Notes: generated by a model from the letters alone, not told the origin. Positions 9,035-18,963 are shown, counted from the first letter of the stretch. The stretch: 64,000 bases of DNA from Acidovorax sp. (GCA_031277855.1 JAITLO010000038.1:48485-112484), one strand, 5' to 3'. Numbers and translations are program-made.

Positions 9035-9711
9035 GCACCCTCCTGCGCGGTGCTGTCTTGCCGGTCAATCACATAGCCTACGCCGCGCACGGTGCGGATA
9101 TAGCCCTCGCCAATCTTGCGCCGCAGCTTAGAGATATGCACATCCAGCGAGTTGCTCTCATTGGCCTGGCCACCGGGCAAGACCTGCTCTTCCAGAAAGC
9201 GCCGGGTGACCACCCGGTCCACCCGCTTGAGCAACAGGCTCAGCAACGCGAACTCGCAGGGCGACAGATCGGCCATGGCACCACGTACCCGCACCCGGCG
9301 GGTGAGCTCGTTGAGCGACAGTCCGCGCACCTCCAGCATGCCGTCTTCCGCCCCGTAACTGCGGCGCACCAGGGCACGCACACGGGACAGCAGCTCGGCC
9401 AGTACAAAAGGCTTGACCAGATAGTCGTCTGCCCCGCCATCCAGACCGCGCAGTCGGTCCTCCAAGGTGTCGCGGGCGCTCAGGATCAGCACCGGCAGGC
9501 GATGCGCTCTGCGCAGCTGCGCCAGCAAGGCCATGCCATCACCATCGGGCAGGCCCAGGTCCAACAACACCAGGTCGCAATGCCCCTGGTGCAGGCTGCG
9601 CAAGGCATCGTCCAGGCGGCGCACCCAGACCACGTCCATGCCACCGTCCTGCAAGGCCACGCGAATGCCGTTGCCCAGATCGAGATCGTCTTCCACCAGC
9701 AATATCTTCAT
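9031..9711 (-). CDS. OmpR-family response regulator (QseB/PmrA-like)
   Basis: A 226-residue response regulator partnering the kinase downstream. The receiver domain has acidic residues Asp8/Asp9, phosphoacceptor Asp51 (LLDLGLPDGDG) and Lys99 (YLVKPF). A winged-helix OmpR DNA-binding domain fills about 125-222 (SLDVHISKLRRKIG). The start at 9711 is chosen because MKILLVEDD is the canonical receiver N-terminus; a start 14 codons earlier would add an unrelated leader. It is divergent from an outer-membrane protein gene across 192 bases, which may be a target. Confidence 0.92.
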   Translation of the reverse strand: MKILLVEDDLDLGNGIRVALQDGGMDVVWVRRLDDALRSLHQGHCDLVLLDLGLPDGDGMALLAQLRRAHRLPVLILSARDTLEDRLRGLDGGADDYLVKPFVLAELLSRVRALVRRSYGAEDGMLEVRGLSLNELTRRVRVRGAMADLSPCEFALLSLLLKRVDRVVTRRFLEEQVLPGGQANESNSLDVHISKLRRKIGEGYIRTVRGVGYVIDRQDSTAQEGA

Positions 9712-9781
9712 GGGGCGCAATCTACCCGGCCCGTGTGAAGAAAGCCTAAACATCGGGTGCAGCGCAGGCCTTCATCCAATG

Positions 9782-9850
9782 TTCAGCCAACGCACAGGCG
9801 CTCTTCAGCCTGCCTGCCGAGACTGCACAGGCCACGGCCAATGGGCTGAA
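9782..9850. promoter_or_regulatory. TTCAGCC repeat cluster between response regulator and outer-membrane gene
   Basis: TTCAGCC occurs at 9782-9788 and 9804-9810, exactly 22 bases (about two helical turns) apart in direct orientation. An inverted copy, GGCTGAA, is at 9844-9850. OmpR-family regulators bind direct repeats spaced by whole helical turns, so this could be the regulator's site. It is a by-eye pattern only. Confidence 0.35.
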
Positions 9851-9903
9851 TCCCCAGCCACCGGCCGATGGCCTTGTCTTTTCTCTTTCCAGGAATCTCT
9901 CAC

Positions 9904-10506
9904 ATGAAAAAACGCCTGCCCCTCACCCTCGCCTGCCTGCTGCTGGGTACTGCCATGGGCTCTGCCATGGCGACCGAACTCGCGCCCTCTTCCAACTTTT
10001 ACCTGGGCGGCAGCCTCGGCGGCTCCGGCATGCGCCTGGACTCCACCAAAGCAGCTACGCCGGCTGGGCGTGATAAGGAAGATAAAGTCGCTGCGGCCTT
10101 CAAGCTCTACGGCGGCTACCGCCTGACCGAGCATTTCGGCGTGGAAGCCGGTTATGCGCGCCTGGGCCGCATCAACCAGTGGACCCAGGGCCTGAACGGC
10201 GCCACCCAGCAAAGTGCCACAGGCCAGGCCTTTTACGCGGCCGCCACGGCGCGCCTGCCGCTGAATGAGGCTTTTGCCCTCCATGCCCGGCTGGGCGTGG
10301 CACGCGGCAAGGTCTCGGGCCGTGAAGCCCTGGTGCCTGCCCACCAGCGTGTGGACGGCAGTGCCACCGGTGCCATGGTGGGTTTTGGTGCGGAATACCG
10401 CTTCCACCAGAACTTCTCGCTGACGGCCGATTACGACCACTTCGGCAAGCTCTCGAAAAACGCCAAGGGCGGCATGCTGACCGTGGGCCTGCGCAGTTAT
10501 TTCTGA
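9904..10506 (+). CDS. Outer-membrane beta-barrel protein (OmpA/OmpW-like)
   Basis: A 200-residue protein with a clear signal peptide (about residues 1-23, ending GSAMA). Alternating amphipathic segments and a C-terminal RSYF follow, as expected for an eight-stranded outer-membrane barrel. AGGAA precedes ATG 9904. Conserved pieces such as KLYGGYRLTEHFGVEAGYA resemble the OmpA-like transmembrane domain family; there is no peptidoglycan-binding C-terminal domain. It is divergent from a two-component operon that may regulate it. Exact function is unknown. Confidence 0.8.
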   Translation: MKKRLPLTLACLLLGTAMGSAMATELAPSSNFYLGGSLGGSGMRLDSTKAATPAGRDKEDKVAAAFKLYGGYRLTEHFGVEAGYARLGRINQWTQGLNGATQQSATGQAFYAAATARLPLNEAFALHARLGVARGKVSGREALVPAHQRVDGSATGAMVGFGAEYRFHQNFSLTADYDHFGKLSKNAKGGMLTVGLRSYF

Positions 10507-10514
10507 GGCCGAAG

Positions 10515-10535
10515 CCGCCACCTTGGCGGTGGCGG
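10515..10535. terminator. Hairpin between convergent genes
   Basis: CCGCCACC and GGTGGCGG form a perfect 8-bp stem around a five-base loop, in the 38-base gap between the convergent outer-membrane gene and the binding-protein gene. There is no U tract on either side, so termination strength is uncertain. Confidence 0.5.
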
Positions 10536-10544
10536 AGGATTCGC

Positions 10545-11762
10545 TCAGGGCGCTGCAGTGCGCAGCTTCTTCACCTCAGCATCCGAAGGCTGGTAGTCCT
10601 TGCCATCGGCATAGCGGAAGTCCGTCATCACGCCGCGGTTCATTTCCTTGCTGAAGGTGGTCTTGCCTACAAAGGCGCCCATGGTGGACTGGTGGTCCTG
10701 GGCGCGGTAGGTGATGGTGCCCCAGGGGGTGGCCACGGGCAGGCCGCGGAAGGCGGCGATCAGCTTTTCGGTGTCGGTGCTGCCGGCCTTTTTGATGCCT
10801 GCGGCCAGCGACTGTATGGCGTTGTAGCCCACGATGGTGCCCAGGCGCGGGTAGTCCTTGTAGCGGCCCTGGTAGGCCTTGAGAAAGGCCTCATGCTCGG
10901 CAGTCTTGATGCCATACCAGGGGTAGCCGGTGACGATCCAGCCCTCGGGCGCCTCGCCCCGCAGGGCGTCCAGGTACTCGGGCTCGCCCGAAAGCAGACC
11001 CACGACCTGGCGGTCCTTGAACAGGCCGCGGGTATTGCCCTCGCGCACAAACTTGCCCAGGTCCACCGAGAACAGCACGTTGAAGATGGCGTCGGGCTTG
11101 GCATCGGCCAGGGCCTGCACCACCGAGCCGGCGTCGATCTTGCCCAGTGCCGGGGCTTGTTCGGCCACAAACTCGATGTCGGGCTGGGCCTGCTTCATCA
11201 GCGTCTTGAAGGTGGCCACGGCCGACTGGCCGTATTCGTAGTTCGGGTAGACGATGGCCCAGCGCTTTTTCTTCAGCTTCAGCGCCTCTTCCACCAGCAT
11301 GGCCGTCTGCATATAGGTGGAGCCGCGCAGGCGGAAGGTGTAGCGGTTGCCATTGGCCCAGACCACTTTGTCGGTCAGGGTTTCGCTGGCCAGGAAAAAG
11401 CGCTTTTTCTGCCCGGCGTAATCGGTCAGTGCCATGCCCACGGGCGACAAAAAGCTGCCGGTGAGCACATCGATTTTCTCGCGGGTGTAGAGCTCCTCGG
11501 CCGCGCGCACGGCGTCGCCGGGGTTGCCGTTGTCGTCGCGCACCACCAGTTGCACCTGCTTGCCCAGCAGGCCGCCGCTGGCATTGACCTGGGCCACAGC
11601 CAGCTCCATGCCTTTTTTGTAGGGCTCCAGAAAGGCCGGCATGGCCTTATAGCTGTTGATCTCACCGATCTTGAGCACGCCTTGGGACCAGGCTGGCGCC
11701 GCCGCCAGCAGGCACAGCGGCAAGGCCTTGTGCAGGCGGTTTACCAGAGGGAAAACAGGCAT
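10545..11762 (-). CDS. ABC transporter substrate-binding protein (branched-chain amino-acid type)
   Basis: A 405-residue periplasmic binding protein of the type I LivJ/LivK (Peripla_BP_6) family. A signal peptide covers about 1-25 (LLAAAPAWSQG), and the mature protein begins VLKIGEINSYKAMP. Start ATG 11762 is chosen because AAGGAG lies seven bases upstream; an ATG at 11768 would be too close to it. The ligand is probably an amide, amino acid or aromatic/short acid. It is separated from the livHM-livG-livF genes by the two-component operon but may serve them, since that operon has no binding protein of its own. Confidence 0.88.
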   Translation of the reverse strand: MPVFPLVNRLHKALPLCLLAAAPAWSQGVLKIGEINSYKAMPAFLEPYKKGMELAVAQVNASGGLLGKQVQLVVRDDNGNPGDAVRAAEELYTREKIDVLTGSFLSPVGMALTDYAGQKKRFFLASETLTDKVVWANGNRYTFRLRGSTYMQTAMLVEEALKLKKKRWAIVYPNYEYGQSAVATFKTLMKQAQPDIEFVAEQAPALGKIDAGSVVQALADAKPDAIFNVLFSVDLGKFVREGNTRGLFKDRQVVGLLSGEPEYLDALRGEAPEGWIVTGYPWYGIKTAEHEAFLKAYQGRYKDYPRLGTIVGYNAIQSLAAGIKKAGSTDTEKLIAAFRGLPVATPWGTITYRAQDHQSTMGAFVGKTTFSKEMNRGVMTDFRYADGKDYQPSDAEVKKLRTAAP

Positions 11763-12008
11763 TGTCATTCTCCTTATCACTAATCCATATCAAGGCTAGG
11801 CCCTGAAATGTACCGTTAGCCAGCCAATTGCCGGACAATACCGCCATCACAACATGGACCGCACGGCCGCCATGGAGCACGCTGCACCGCCCTCTTGCGT
11901 AGACCTGGGGGCATTGCAGCCAGGTGCTTCTCGCCACCGAACGCGGCTTTGCACCGGCGCGGCCTGCCCGCCGCTTTGCCTCTTTCTGTCTGACTCTTCA
12001 TTGCCAAC

Positions 12009-12782
12009 ATGAGTGCTTTTCTTGAAGAACGCGTGCTGTCCGTGCACCACTGGACCGACCGCCTTTTCTCCTTCACCACCACCCGCGACACCGCGCTGCG
12101 CTTTTCCAACGGCCACTTCACCATGATTGGCCTGAAGGTGGACGGCAAGCCGCTGCTGCGCGCCTACTCCATTGCCAGCCCCAATTACGAGGAGCATCTG
12201 GAGTTTTTGTCCATCAAGGTGCCCGATGGCCCCCTGACCTCCAAGCTGCAGAACATCCAGGTGGGCGACACCATCATCGTCGGCAAAAAGCCCACGGGCA
12301 CGCTGCTGATCGACTATCTGCTGCCCGGCAAAAACCTGTATTTGCTGGGCACAGGCACCGGCATGGCACCCTGGCTGGCCGTGGCCCGCGACCCCGAAAC
12401 CTACGAGCGTTTTGACAACGTGGTCGTGGTGCACGGCGTGCGCGAGGTCAAGGAACTGGCCTACCAGGAGCTGTTCGAAAAAGAACTGCCCGCGCACGAA
12501 TTCCTGGGCGAGATCGTGGCCGGCAAGCTGCACTACTTCCCCACCGTGACGCGCGAGCCCTTCCGCAACCAGGGGCGCATCTCGGACATGATCAATGCCG
12601 GCACCTTCCCCCAATGCCTGGGCCTGCCCGCGCTGAACCCGGAAACCGACCGCGTGATGCTCTGCGGCAGCCCCGCCATGCTGGCCGAACTGAAGGAAAT
12701 GCTGGAGGAGCGTGGCTTCAAGGAAGGCAATACCAGCACCCCGGGCGACTTCGTCATCGAACGCGCTTTTGTGGAAAAGTAA
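12009..12782 (+). CDS. fpr: Ferredoxin--NADP(+) reductase
   Basis: A 257-residue flavoprotein of the bacterial FPR class. The FAD-binding RAYS motif is at 51-54, the NADP-binding GTGTGMAP at 114-121, and the C-terminus AFVEK is typical of subclass I bacterial enzymes, where it covers the flavin. It transfers electrons between NADPH and ferredoxin or flavodoxin in the cytosol, supporting radical enzymes, redox balance and stress responses. Length matches the family. It is divergent from the binding-protein gene across 246 bases and followed by a strong terminator, so it is monocistronic. Confidence 0.93.
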   Translation: MSAFLEERVLSVHHWTDRLFSFTTTRDTALRFSNGHFTMIGLKVDGKPLLRAYSIASPNYEEHLEFLSIKVPDGPLTSKLQNIQVGDTIIVGKKPTGTLLIDYLLPGKNLYLLGTGTGMAPWLAVARDPETYERFDNVVVVHGVREVKELAYQELFEKELPAHEFLGEIVAGKLHYFPTVTREPFRNQGRISDMINAGTFPQCLGLPALNPETDRVMLCGSPAMLAELKEMLEERGFKEGNTSTPGDFVIERAFVEK

Positions 12783-12811
12783 GCGCACCGTCTCCCCATA
12801 CGCTCCACACC

Positions 12812-12838
12812 AAGGCCTGCCGCGCGCAGGCCTTTTTC
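12812..12838 (+). terminator. Rho-independent terminator of fpr
   Basis: AAGGCCTGC and GCAGGCCTT form a 9-bp stem around CGCGC and run into a T tract, 30 bases after the fpr stop. An in-frame ATG for the next gene at 12839 directly abuts this hairpin, which argues for a later IclR start. Confidence 0.85.
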
Positions 12839-12916
12839 ATGCGCGCCGATGCCCCGCATTTGGTAACCGGAGCACAGGCGACAGCCAGGCAGGCGGCCAT
12901 GGCCTATCGTGGCCCC

Positions 12917-13729
12917 ATGCCCGCTCGCACGCCTCCCGACACACCGCTGCCGCCTCCTGCGCAAGACCGCCACTTTGTGACGGCGCTGGCGCGCGGGCTG
13001 GACGTGCTGTCCTGCTTTCGCTCCGGCGAAAAGCTGCTGGGCAACCAGGAGATTGCCCAGCGCTGCAGCCTGCCCAAATCCACGGTGTCGCGGCTGACCC
13101 GCACGCTGACCCAGCTGGGCTATCTCATCCATGTGCCCGATGCCGGCAAATACCGCCTGGGCACGGCCACGCTGGCCCTGGGCAGCGCCATGCTCACCGG
13201 CCTGGATGTGCGCCAGATTGCGCGGCCGCTGATGCAGCGCCTGGCCGAGCTGGCCCAGGCCGAGATCGCCTTGGGCACGCGCGACCGGCACAACATGCTC
13301 TACATCGAGCATTGCCCCTGCCCCCAGCCCATAGTCTCCAACCTGGACATGGGCACGCGCCTGCCCCTGGCCACCACGGCCATGGGCCGGGCCTGGCTGG
13401 CCGCTGCCACGGTGGCCGACCGGCAGCAGGCCCTGGACTATCTGCAGGCCCATGCCCCCGAGCAATGGGCCGTGGCCCAGGCCCAGCTGCCGCTGTGGCC
13501 CACACCCCATGACCGGGTCCAGCCCTGGCTGAGCTGTTCTTTCGGCGACTGGCAGCCCCATGTGAATGCGATTGCCCTGGCCTTTCAGCCCGGCCGTGGG
13601 TTGCCGCTGATGGCCATCAGCTGCGGCGGCCCATCCCGCCTGGTCTCGCCCGAGATGCTGCTGCAACGCGCCCAGCCCGAGCTGCTGCGTCTGGTGCAAC
13701 GGCTGCAACAAGCCATTTACCGGGCCTGA
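12917..13729 (+). CDS. IclR-family transcriptional regulator
   Basis: About 270 residues. An N-terminal winged helix (LGNQEIAQRCSLPKSTVSRL) precedes an IclR effector domain (about 95-265). IclR proteins typically control aromatic or short-chain acid catabolism. Start 12917 (MPARTPPD) is preferred; in-frame ATGs at 12899 and 12839 would lengthen the N-terminus, the latter abutting the fpr terminator. It is followed after 126 bases by an SDR gene on the same strand, the likeliest local target. The ligand is unknown. Confidence 0.85.
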   Translation: MPARTPPDTPLPPPAQDRHFVTALARGLDVLSCFRSGEKLLGNQEIAQRCSLPKSTVSRLTRTLTQLGYLIHVPDAGKYRLGTATLALGSAMLTGLDVRQIARPLMQRLAELAQAEIALGTRDRHNMLYIEHCPCPQPIVSNLDMGTRLPLATTAMGRAWLAAATVADRQQALDYLQAHAPEQWAVAQAQLPLWPTPHDRVQPWLSCSFGDWQPHVNAIALAFQPGRGLPLMAISCGGPSRLVSPEMLLQRAQPELLRLVQRLQQAIYRA

Positions 13730-13855
13730 CGTCTTCGCTCCCCGTCACACGCGGGACGCTCAGTTACTTAGAAGACAGCGCCGCACCGGCCTGCGCCCTA
13801 GCATGGGCTTTCGCATTTCTGCGTCCCACCCCCCTTCCTCCAAGGAGAGCTGCAC

Positions 13856-14629
13856 ATGAGCGTGAAAGCATTGTTTGACCTGACGGGCAAGACGGCCCTG
13901 ATCACCGGCGGCTCGCGCGGCCTGGGCCTGCAAATGGCCGAGGCCCTGGGCGAAATGGGCGCCAAGCTGGCCATCACCGCCCGCAAGGCCGACGAGCTGG
14001 AACAGGCCCGCGCACATTTGCAGGGCCTGGGTTACCAGGTGGAAACCTTCGCCAACGACCTGCAGCAATTCGACCGCATTCCCGGCCTGGTGGACGATGT
14101 GCTGGCGCGCTGCAAAGGCATAGACATTCTGATCAACAACGCCGGCGCCACCTGGGGTGCCAAGGCCGAGGACTACCCCGACGAGGCCTGGAACAAGGTG
14201 ATGAACCTGAACGTCAACGCCCCGTTCTTCCTGACCCGCGAAGTGGGCAAACGCGTGATGATTCCCCAGGGACATGGCAATGTGATCATCACCGCCTCGG
14301 TGGCCGCCTTCAAGGGCACGCCCACCGGCATGAACACCGTGGCCTACAACACCTCCAAGGCCGCAGCCGTGCATCTGGCACGCGTGCTGGCCTCGGAATG
14401 GGGGCCTTATGGCATACGTGTGAACTCCATCTGCCCGGGCTTTTTCCCTAGCAAGCTGGCCAATGGCCTGATCGACAAACTGGGCGACGCCCTCATCGCC
14501 CGCGCGCCGCTGCGCCGCATCGGCAATGAAGAGGACTTGAAAGGCACCGTGGCCTATCTGGCCTCCGACGCCTCGCGCCATATGACGGGCCAGGCCTTGG
14601 TATTGGACGGTGGGTCGAGTTTGATTTGA
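13856..14629 (+). CDS. SDR-family NAD(P)-dependent oxidoreductase
   Basis: A 257-residue classical short-chain dehydrogenase. It shows the cofactor loop TGGSRGLG (17-24), NNAG (94-97), and a catalytic set of Ser148, Tyr164 and Lys168 (YNTSK). It ends with the usual GQALVLDGGSSL. Family members reduce or oxidise secondary alcohols, for example 3-ketoacyl thioesters or sugar acids; the substrate cannot be read. GGAGAG precedes the start. It sits between an IclR regulator and a repeat-filled gap. Confidence 0.9.
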   Translation: MSVKALFDLTGKTALITGGSRGLGLQMAEALGEMGAKLAITARKADELEQARAHLQGLGYQVETFANDLQQFDRIPGLVDDVLARCKGIDILINNAGATWGAKAEDYPDEAWNKVMNLNVNAPFFLTREVGKRVMIPQGHGNVIITASVAAFKGTPTGMNTVAYNTSKAAAVHLARVLASEWGPYGIRVNSICPGFFPSKLANGLIDKLGDALIARAPLRRIGNEEDLKGTVAYLASDASRHMTGQALVLDGGSSLI

Positions 14630-14631
14630 GG

Positions 14632-14740
14632 ACACCCCCTGAGGCGCTACGCGCCTTCCCCCCGCTCTTCGCGAGCTGCGCTCGCGGGCAGGGGGACGCT
14701 GCCAGCGCGGCGGGGCGGCCCTTGCGCGGTGTCTCTGGGC
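14632..14740 (+). repeat. GC-rich intergenic repeat A, copy 2
   Basis: Begins ACACCCCCTGAGGCGCTACG two bases after the SDR stop and ends GCGCGGTGTCTCTGGGC. It has the same opening and closing motifs as the other five copies and the same orientation relative to the upstream gene. Confidence 0.75.
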
Positions 14741-14885
14741 TAAGCCACGCCGGTCTTATGCACCGGGGTCTGGTGTGAGGTGGAGTGATATACAAGCTCC
14801 TCCCATGAGCACATCGTGTCCTCCTTCGCTCTCGCATCGCTGCGGGGCCGCGCGGCCGGCGTAGGCTGTGCGGCATCTATGGACT

Positions 14886-14926
14886 TACTCCCTCGCCCCT
14901 GCGGGGAGAGGGTGGGGGTGAGGGGC
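14886..14926 (+). repeat. Intergenic repeat B, copy 1
   Basis: A short hairpin-forming element: CTCGCCCCTGCGGGGAGAGG followed by GTGGGGGTGAGGGG. Similar copies lie at 59281 and 60453, each downstream of a repeat A copy. Confidence 0.7.
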
Positions 14927-15068
14927 AGCAGCCCCCAGACGCTTGCCACGGCACTCCCGATTCAGGAGCTTGGTCTGCTGATGTGGCTTGCAACCTAGTC
15001 ATAAAAGCCTTTGCAATCCTTGCTGCATCTGCACCAACAGTTCCTGTTTTGCGTAGCGCTTCACCCAA

Positions 15069-15094
15069 GAAAAAACGCAGCCAAGGCTGCGTTT
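15069..15094 (-). terminator. Rho-independent terminator of the second liv operon
   Basis: On the minus strand AAACGCAGCC and GGCTGCGTTT pair around TT and run into a T tract. It lies ~30 bases after the stop of the binding-protein gene and closes the livHMGF plus binding-protein operon. Confidence 0.88.
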
Positions 15095-15123
15095 GGGGGA
15101 GCTGAAACCCGGGAGAAGCCGGG

Positions 15124-16290
15124 TCAATTACCGGTGGAAATCGCCTCCACCTTGCCATCCTTGACCGCAGCGCCGCGTTCGTGGGTCAGGGTGCCGCCTT
15201 GTGCGTCCACGCCCAGCACGCCGCCGGGGTTCACATCGGGGGCCAGGGCCTTGTAGGCGGCATCCAGCTTGGTGTGGATGGCCTTGGCATCGCTATAGGT
15301 GCCGGCCAGCTGCATAGCCTTGGCCGTGGCGTGCACGGCGGTGTAGTTCCACTGCGCTTCCGAGCCCGGCACGCGGTTGGGATACATCTTGCCAAAGCGC
15401 TGCACAAAGGCCTGGTTGGCGGGCTTGCTGTCTTCGGACACGGGCATCACGCCGATGGAGCCTTCCAAGCTGGCATAGCCGCCGACCACGCGCGCCATCT
15501 CGTCGAGCTTGGCCTGGTCCATGATGATGAAGCCGCCCTTGAAGCCCAGCTCCCGCGCCTGCTTGACCACCAGGGCCGTTGGCTCGGAGGCACCGCCCAC
15601 AAACATCACATCGGGCTTGGCCGCCAAGGCCTTGCTCACGCCGCTATAGAAATCGGTAGCGCGGTTGTAGCTCATGGGGTTTTCGGCCACCACGGTGCCG
15701 CCCAGCTTTTCCCAGCCGGGCTTGAAGGCCGCGGCCCAGGCCTTGGCGTAGTCATGGTCTGCACCCACCATGGCCACTTTTTTGCCATAGCGCTGCATCT
15801 CGTACTTGGAGAAGGGCTCGATATAGCTGGTGAACACCGGTGGAATGCGCAGCGTCAGCTTGTTGCCACGGTCGGTGATTTGCGGCACCGAGCTATAAGC
15901 CAGCACGATAAAACCGCTGCGTTCGTTGATGGCCTGCAGCGCATAAATACCGCCCGAATGCGGCACCAGAATGGCCGCCGTCTTGTGCTGCTGCACCAGA
16001 CGCTGGGCGTTGATGGCGGTCTCCGAAGGGTTGTACTTATCGTCCAGCGGCACGATCTCGAACTTGACCTTTTTGCCCGCAATCTCCGGGTTGCTGGCAT
16101 TGATCTCGGCCACCGCCATCTGCATGCCATCCAGCGCATTCTTTCCATACTGCGCCGCACCACCCGACAGTGGGCCGGAATAGCCAATCTTGACCACCTC
16201 CTGCGCCATGGCAGGGCCAGCAGCCACCGCCGCACAAGCCAGGGCCAGCGCCGTCAGCTGACGGCGATTGAATCGAGAAAAAGCATGCAT
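15124..16290 (-). CDS. ABC transporter substrate-binding protein (branched-chain amino-acid type)
   Basis: A 388-residue periplasmic binding protein. The signal peptide is about residues 1-25 (NRRQLTALALACAAVAAG, then PAMAQ); an arginine pair precedes the hydrophobic stretch. The mature domain begins VVKIGYSGPLSGG, typical of LivJ/K-like Peripla_BP_6 proteins. AAGGAG precedes ATG 16290. It is the last gene of a livH-livM-livG-livF operon on the same strand, so it is the dedicated binding component of that transporter. A repeat A copy separates it from livF. Confidence 0.92.
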   Translation of the reverse strand: MHAFSRFNRRQLTALALACAAVAAGPAMAQEVVKIGYSGPLSGGAAQYGKNALDGMQMAVAEINASNPEIAGKKVKFEIVPLDDKYNPSETAINAQRLVQQHKTAAILVPHSGGIYALQAINERSGFIVLAYSSVPQITDRGNKLTLRIPPVFTSYIEPFSKYEMQRYGKKVAMVGADHDYAKAWAAAFKPGWEKLGGTVVAENPMSYNRATDFYSGVSKALAAKPDVMFVGGASEPTALVVKQARELGFKGGFIIMDQAKLDEMARVVGGYASLEGSIGVMPVSEDSKPANQAFVQRFGKMYPNRVPGSEAQWNYTAVHATAKAMQLAGTYSDAKAIHTKLDAAYKALAPDVNPGGVLGVDAQGGTLTHERGAAVKDGKVEAISTGN

Positions 16291-16400
16291 GGTTGTCTCC
16301 TTGGTTGGTATAGGAATGCACAAAAAACGCACGACACCAGACAAGGCGTGCACCCTCAGGGTGCCGCGCAGCCCTGTGCCGCATACCGAGGCCCCCTCCG

Positions 16401-16500
16401 CCAGGACACCGCGCAAGGGCCGCCCCGCCGCGCCGGTGTCGTCCCCCTCCCGCGCGTAGCGCGAAGAGAGGGGGAAGGCGCGCAGCGCCTCAGGGGGTGC
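16401..16500 (-). repeat. GC-rich intergenic repeat A, copy 3
   Basis: In minus orientation it opens GCACCCCCTGAGGCGCTGCG about eight bases after the livF stop and closes GCGCGGTGTCCTGG. It lies within the operon between livF and the binding-protein gene. Confidence 0.72.
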
Positions 16501-16507
16501 TTCATAT

Positions 16508-17201
16508 CTATGCGCCGATGTAGGCCTTACGAATAAAGTCATCCGCCAGCAGCTCGGCCGGCAGGCCTTCGCGCACAATGCGGCCGCTTTCCAGCACATA
16601 GGCGCGGTGGGCAATCTTCAGCGCCGCATAGGCGTTTTGCTCGGCCAGCAGCACCGTGGTGCCGGCCTGGTTGATGCGTTGGATGACCTCGAACATCTGC
16701 TTGATCACCAGCGGCGCCAGGCCCAGCGAGGGCTCGTCGAGCAGCAACACCTTGGGCCTGCCCATCATGGCGCGGCCTATGGCCACCATCTGCTGCTGGC
16801 CGCCCGAGAGCGAGCCCGCAGGGTCGTGCTGCTTCTCGCGCAGAATCGGGAACAGGGTGAGCACCTCTTCCAGCGTCTTCTGGCTGGGCCCCGGGTCGCT
16901 GCGGTGCACATAGGCGCCCAGCTCCAGGTTGCTGCGCACACTCATTTGCGCAAACAGCTTGCGCCCCTCAGGGCATTGCACCAGGCCGGACTGCACGATG
17001 GCAGATGGCTTTTTGCCCAGCAGCTCCTGACCTTGCCAGGTGATGGAGCCACCGGCCGCCTTGTGGATGCCGCTGGCCGTGAGGAACATGGAGCTCTTGC
17101 CCGCGCCATTGGCGCCCAGCAGCACCACCAGCTCGCCCTGTTTGGCGTGCAGATTGACCTGATCCAGGGCCAGAAAGCTGCCGTATTTCAGCGACAGGTT
17201 C

Positions 17202-17215
<14 letters not shown>
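16508..17215 (-). CDS. livF: Branched-chain amino-acid-type ABC transporter ATPase LivF
   Basis: A 235-residue ATPase. Walker A is GANGAGKSS, the signature [15 protein letters not shown] and Walker [11 protein letters not shown]. Start ATG 17215 has GGGGAG six bases upstream and lies 14 bases inside the end of livG, indicating coupling. It belongs to the livH-livM-livG-livF-binding-protein operon. It is shorter than the window's other LivF, which carries an extra N-terminal leader. Confidence 0.93.
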
Positions 17216-17952
<737 letters not shown>

Positions 17953-17966
<14 letters not shown>

Positions 17967-18963
17967 GGCGTGCTCCCTTCTTGTCCACCTGGGGCTGTTT
18001 GGCCTGTTGGGATTGCTTGGCGGCCCGGCGCGCGCGCCAGGCTGTGAAGCTACCCACCACGCCATAGGGCATGAAGATCACCAGCATCACCAAGATGGGG
18101 CCGAACACGATAAAGCGGTACTCCTGCAGAAACTGCAGGTACTGTGTGATCCAGGGCATGCCGATGGAGCCCAAGAGCGGGCCGAACACCGTGCCCAGGC
18201 CGCCCACCATGGCAAAAATCATCATGTCAAAGGTGTGGTGCACGCCGGCCATATCGGGGCCAATGAAGCGCACAAAGCCCGCGTACAGGCCACCGGCAAT
18301 ACCGGCATAGAACACGCTGAGCATGAAGGCCAGCACCTTGTTGCGCATCAGATTGATGCCCAGGGCCTCAGCCAGCTCGTCGCTGTTGCGGATGGCGATG
18401 AAGGTCCGCCCCAGCAGCGACTTGACGATGCGGCGCATCACCCACACCAGCAGCACCAGAAAGAACAGCACAAAGTAGTACATGCGCAGCGGTGTGTCGA
18501 AGGTCAGCGCACCAATGGCCTCGGGCTCGGGGATGCCCATGATGCCCACGGTGCCGTGGGTCAGGTCTTCCCATTTCTCGATCAGCAAAAACATGATGTA
18601 GCCCACGCACAGCGTGAAGATCGAGAAGTAGTGGCCCTTGAGCCGCAGCGAGATGATGCCGATCACATAGCCCAGCACCACGCACACCAGGCCGGACATG
18701 GCCAGGCCGGCCCAGAAGGTCCAGCCATGGTCCACCGTGAGAATGCCCACGGTGTAGGCACCCACGGCCATGAAACCGGCATGGGCCAGATTGAGCTGGC
18801 CGGTATAGCCCGTGATCAGGTTCAGCCCCAGCGTGGCAATGGCAAAGATATAGGCCGTGCTCATCACCGTGAGGTGGTAGTCGTTGCCGGCCAGCCAGGG
18901 AAAGGCAAGCCCTGCGGCCAGCAGCAATGCCCAGGCCAGTTTGCTGTCGATAAAGCTCTTCAT
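17953..18963 (-). CDS. livM: Branched-chain amino-acid-type ABC permease LivM
   Basis: A 336-residue inner-membrane permease with about 9-10 hydrophobic segments and LivM landmarks: LNLITGYTGQLNLAHAGFMA near residue 50 and RNSDELAEALGINL after mid-length. The C-terminus is basic and lysine-rich. It overlaps livH by four bases (ATGA) and livG by 14 bases, so livH, livM and livG are tightly coupled. With LivH it forms the transmembrane channel. Confidence 0.93.

Larger units (their letters stand above)
14630..15123. other. 494-base non-coding interval with two repeat families
   Basis: No credible gene is visible. The interval holds repeat A (14632-14740) straight after the SDR stop, repeat B (14886-14926), and the terminator of the convergent binding-protein gene (15069-15094). 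The remaining bases show nothing recognisable. Confidence 0.7.

Noticed and set aside
7331..9076. A 581-codon open frame opposite the histidine kinase
   Set aside because: All kinase boxes are intact on the minus strand; the plus-strand product is low-complexity and motif-free.
11763..12008. An RNA gene or riboswitch in the divergent gap before fpr
   Set aside because: No conserved RNA motif or strong paired structure could be recognised; probably only promoters.
14630..15123. Small genes within the repeat-filled interval
   Set aside because: The frames there are translations of repeats A and B (Pro/Arg-rich) without ribosome-binding sites.
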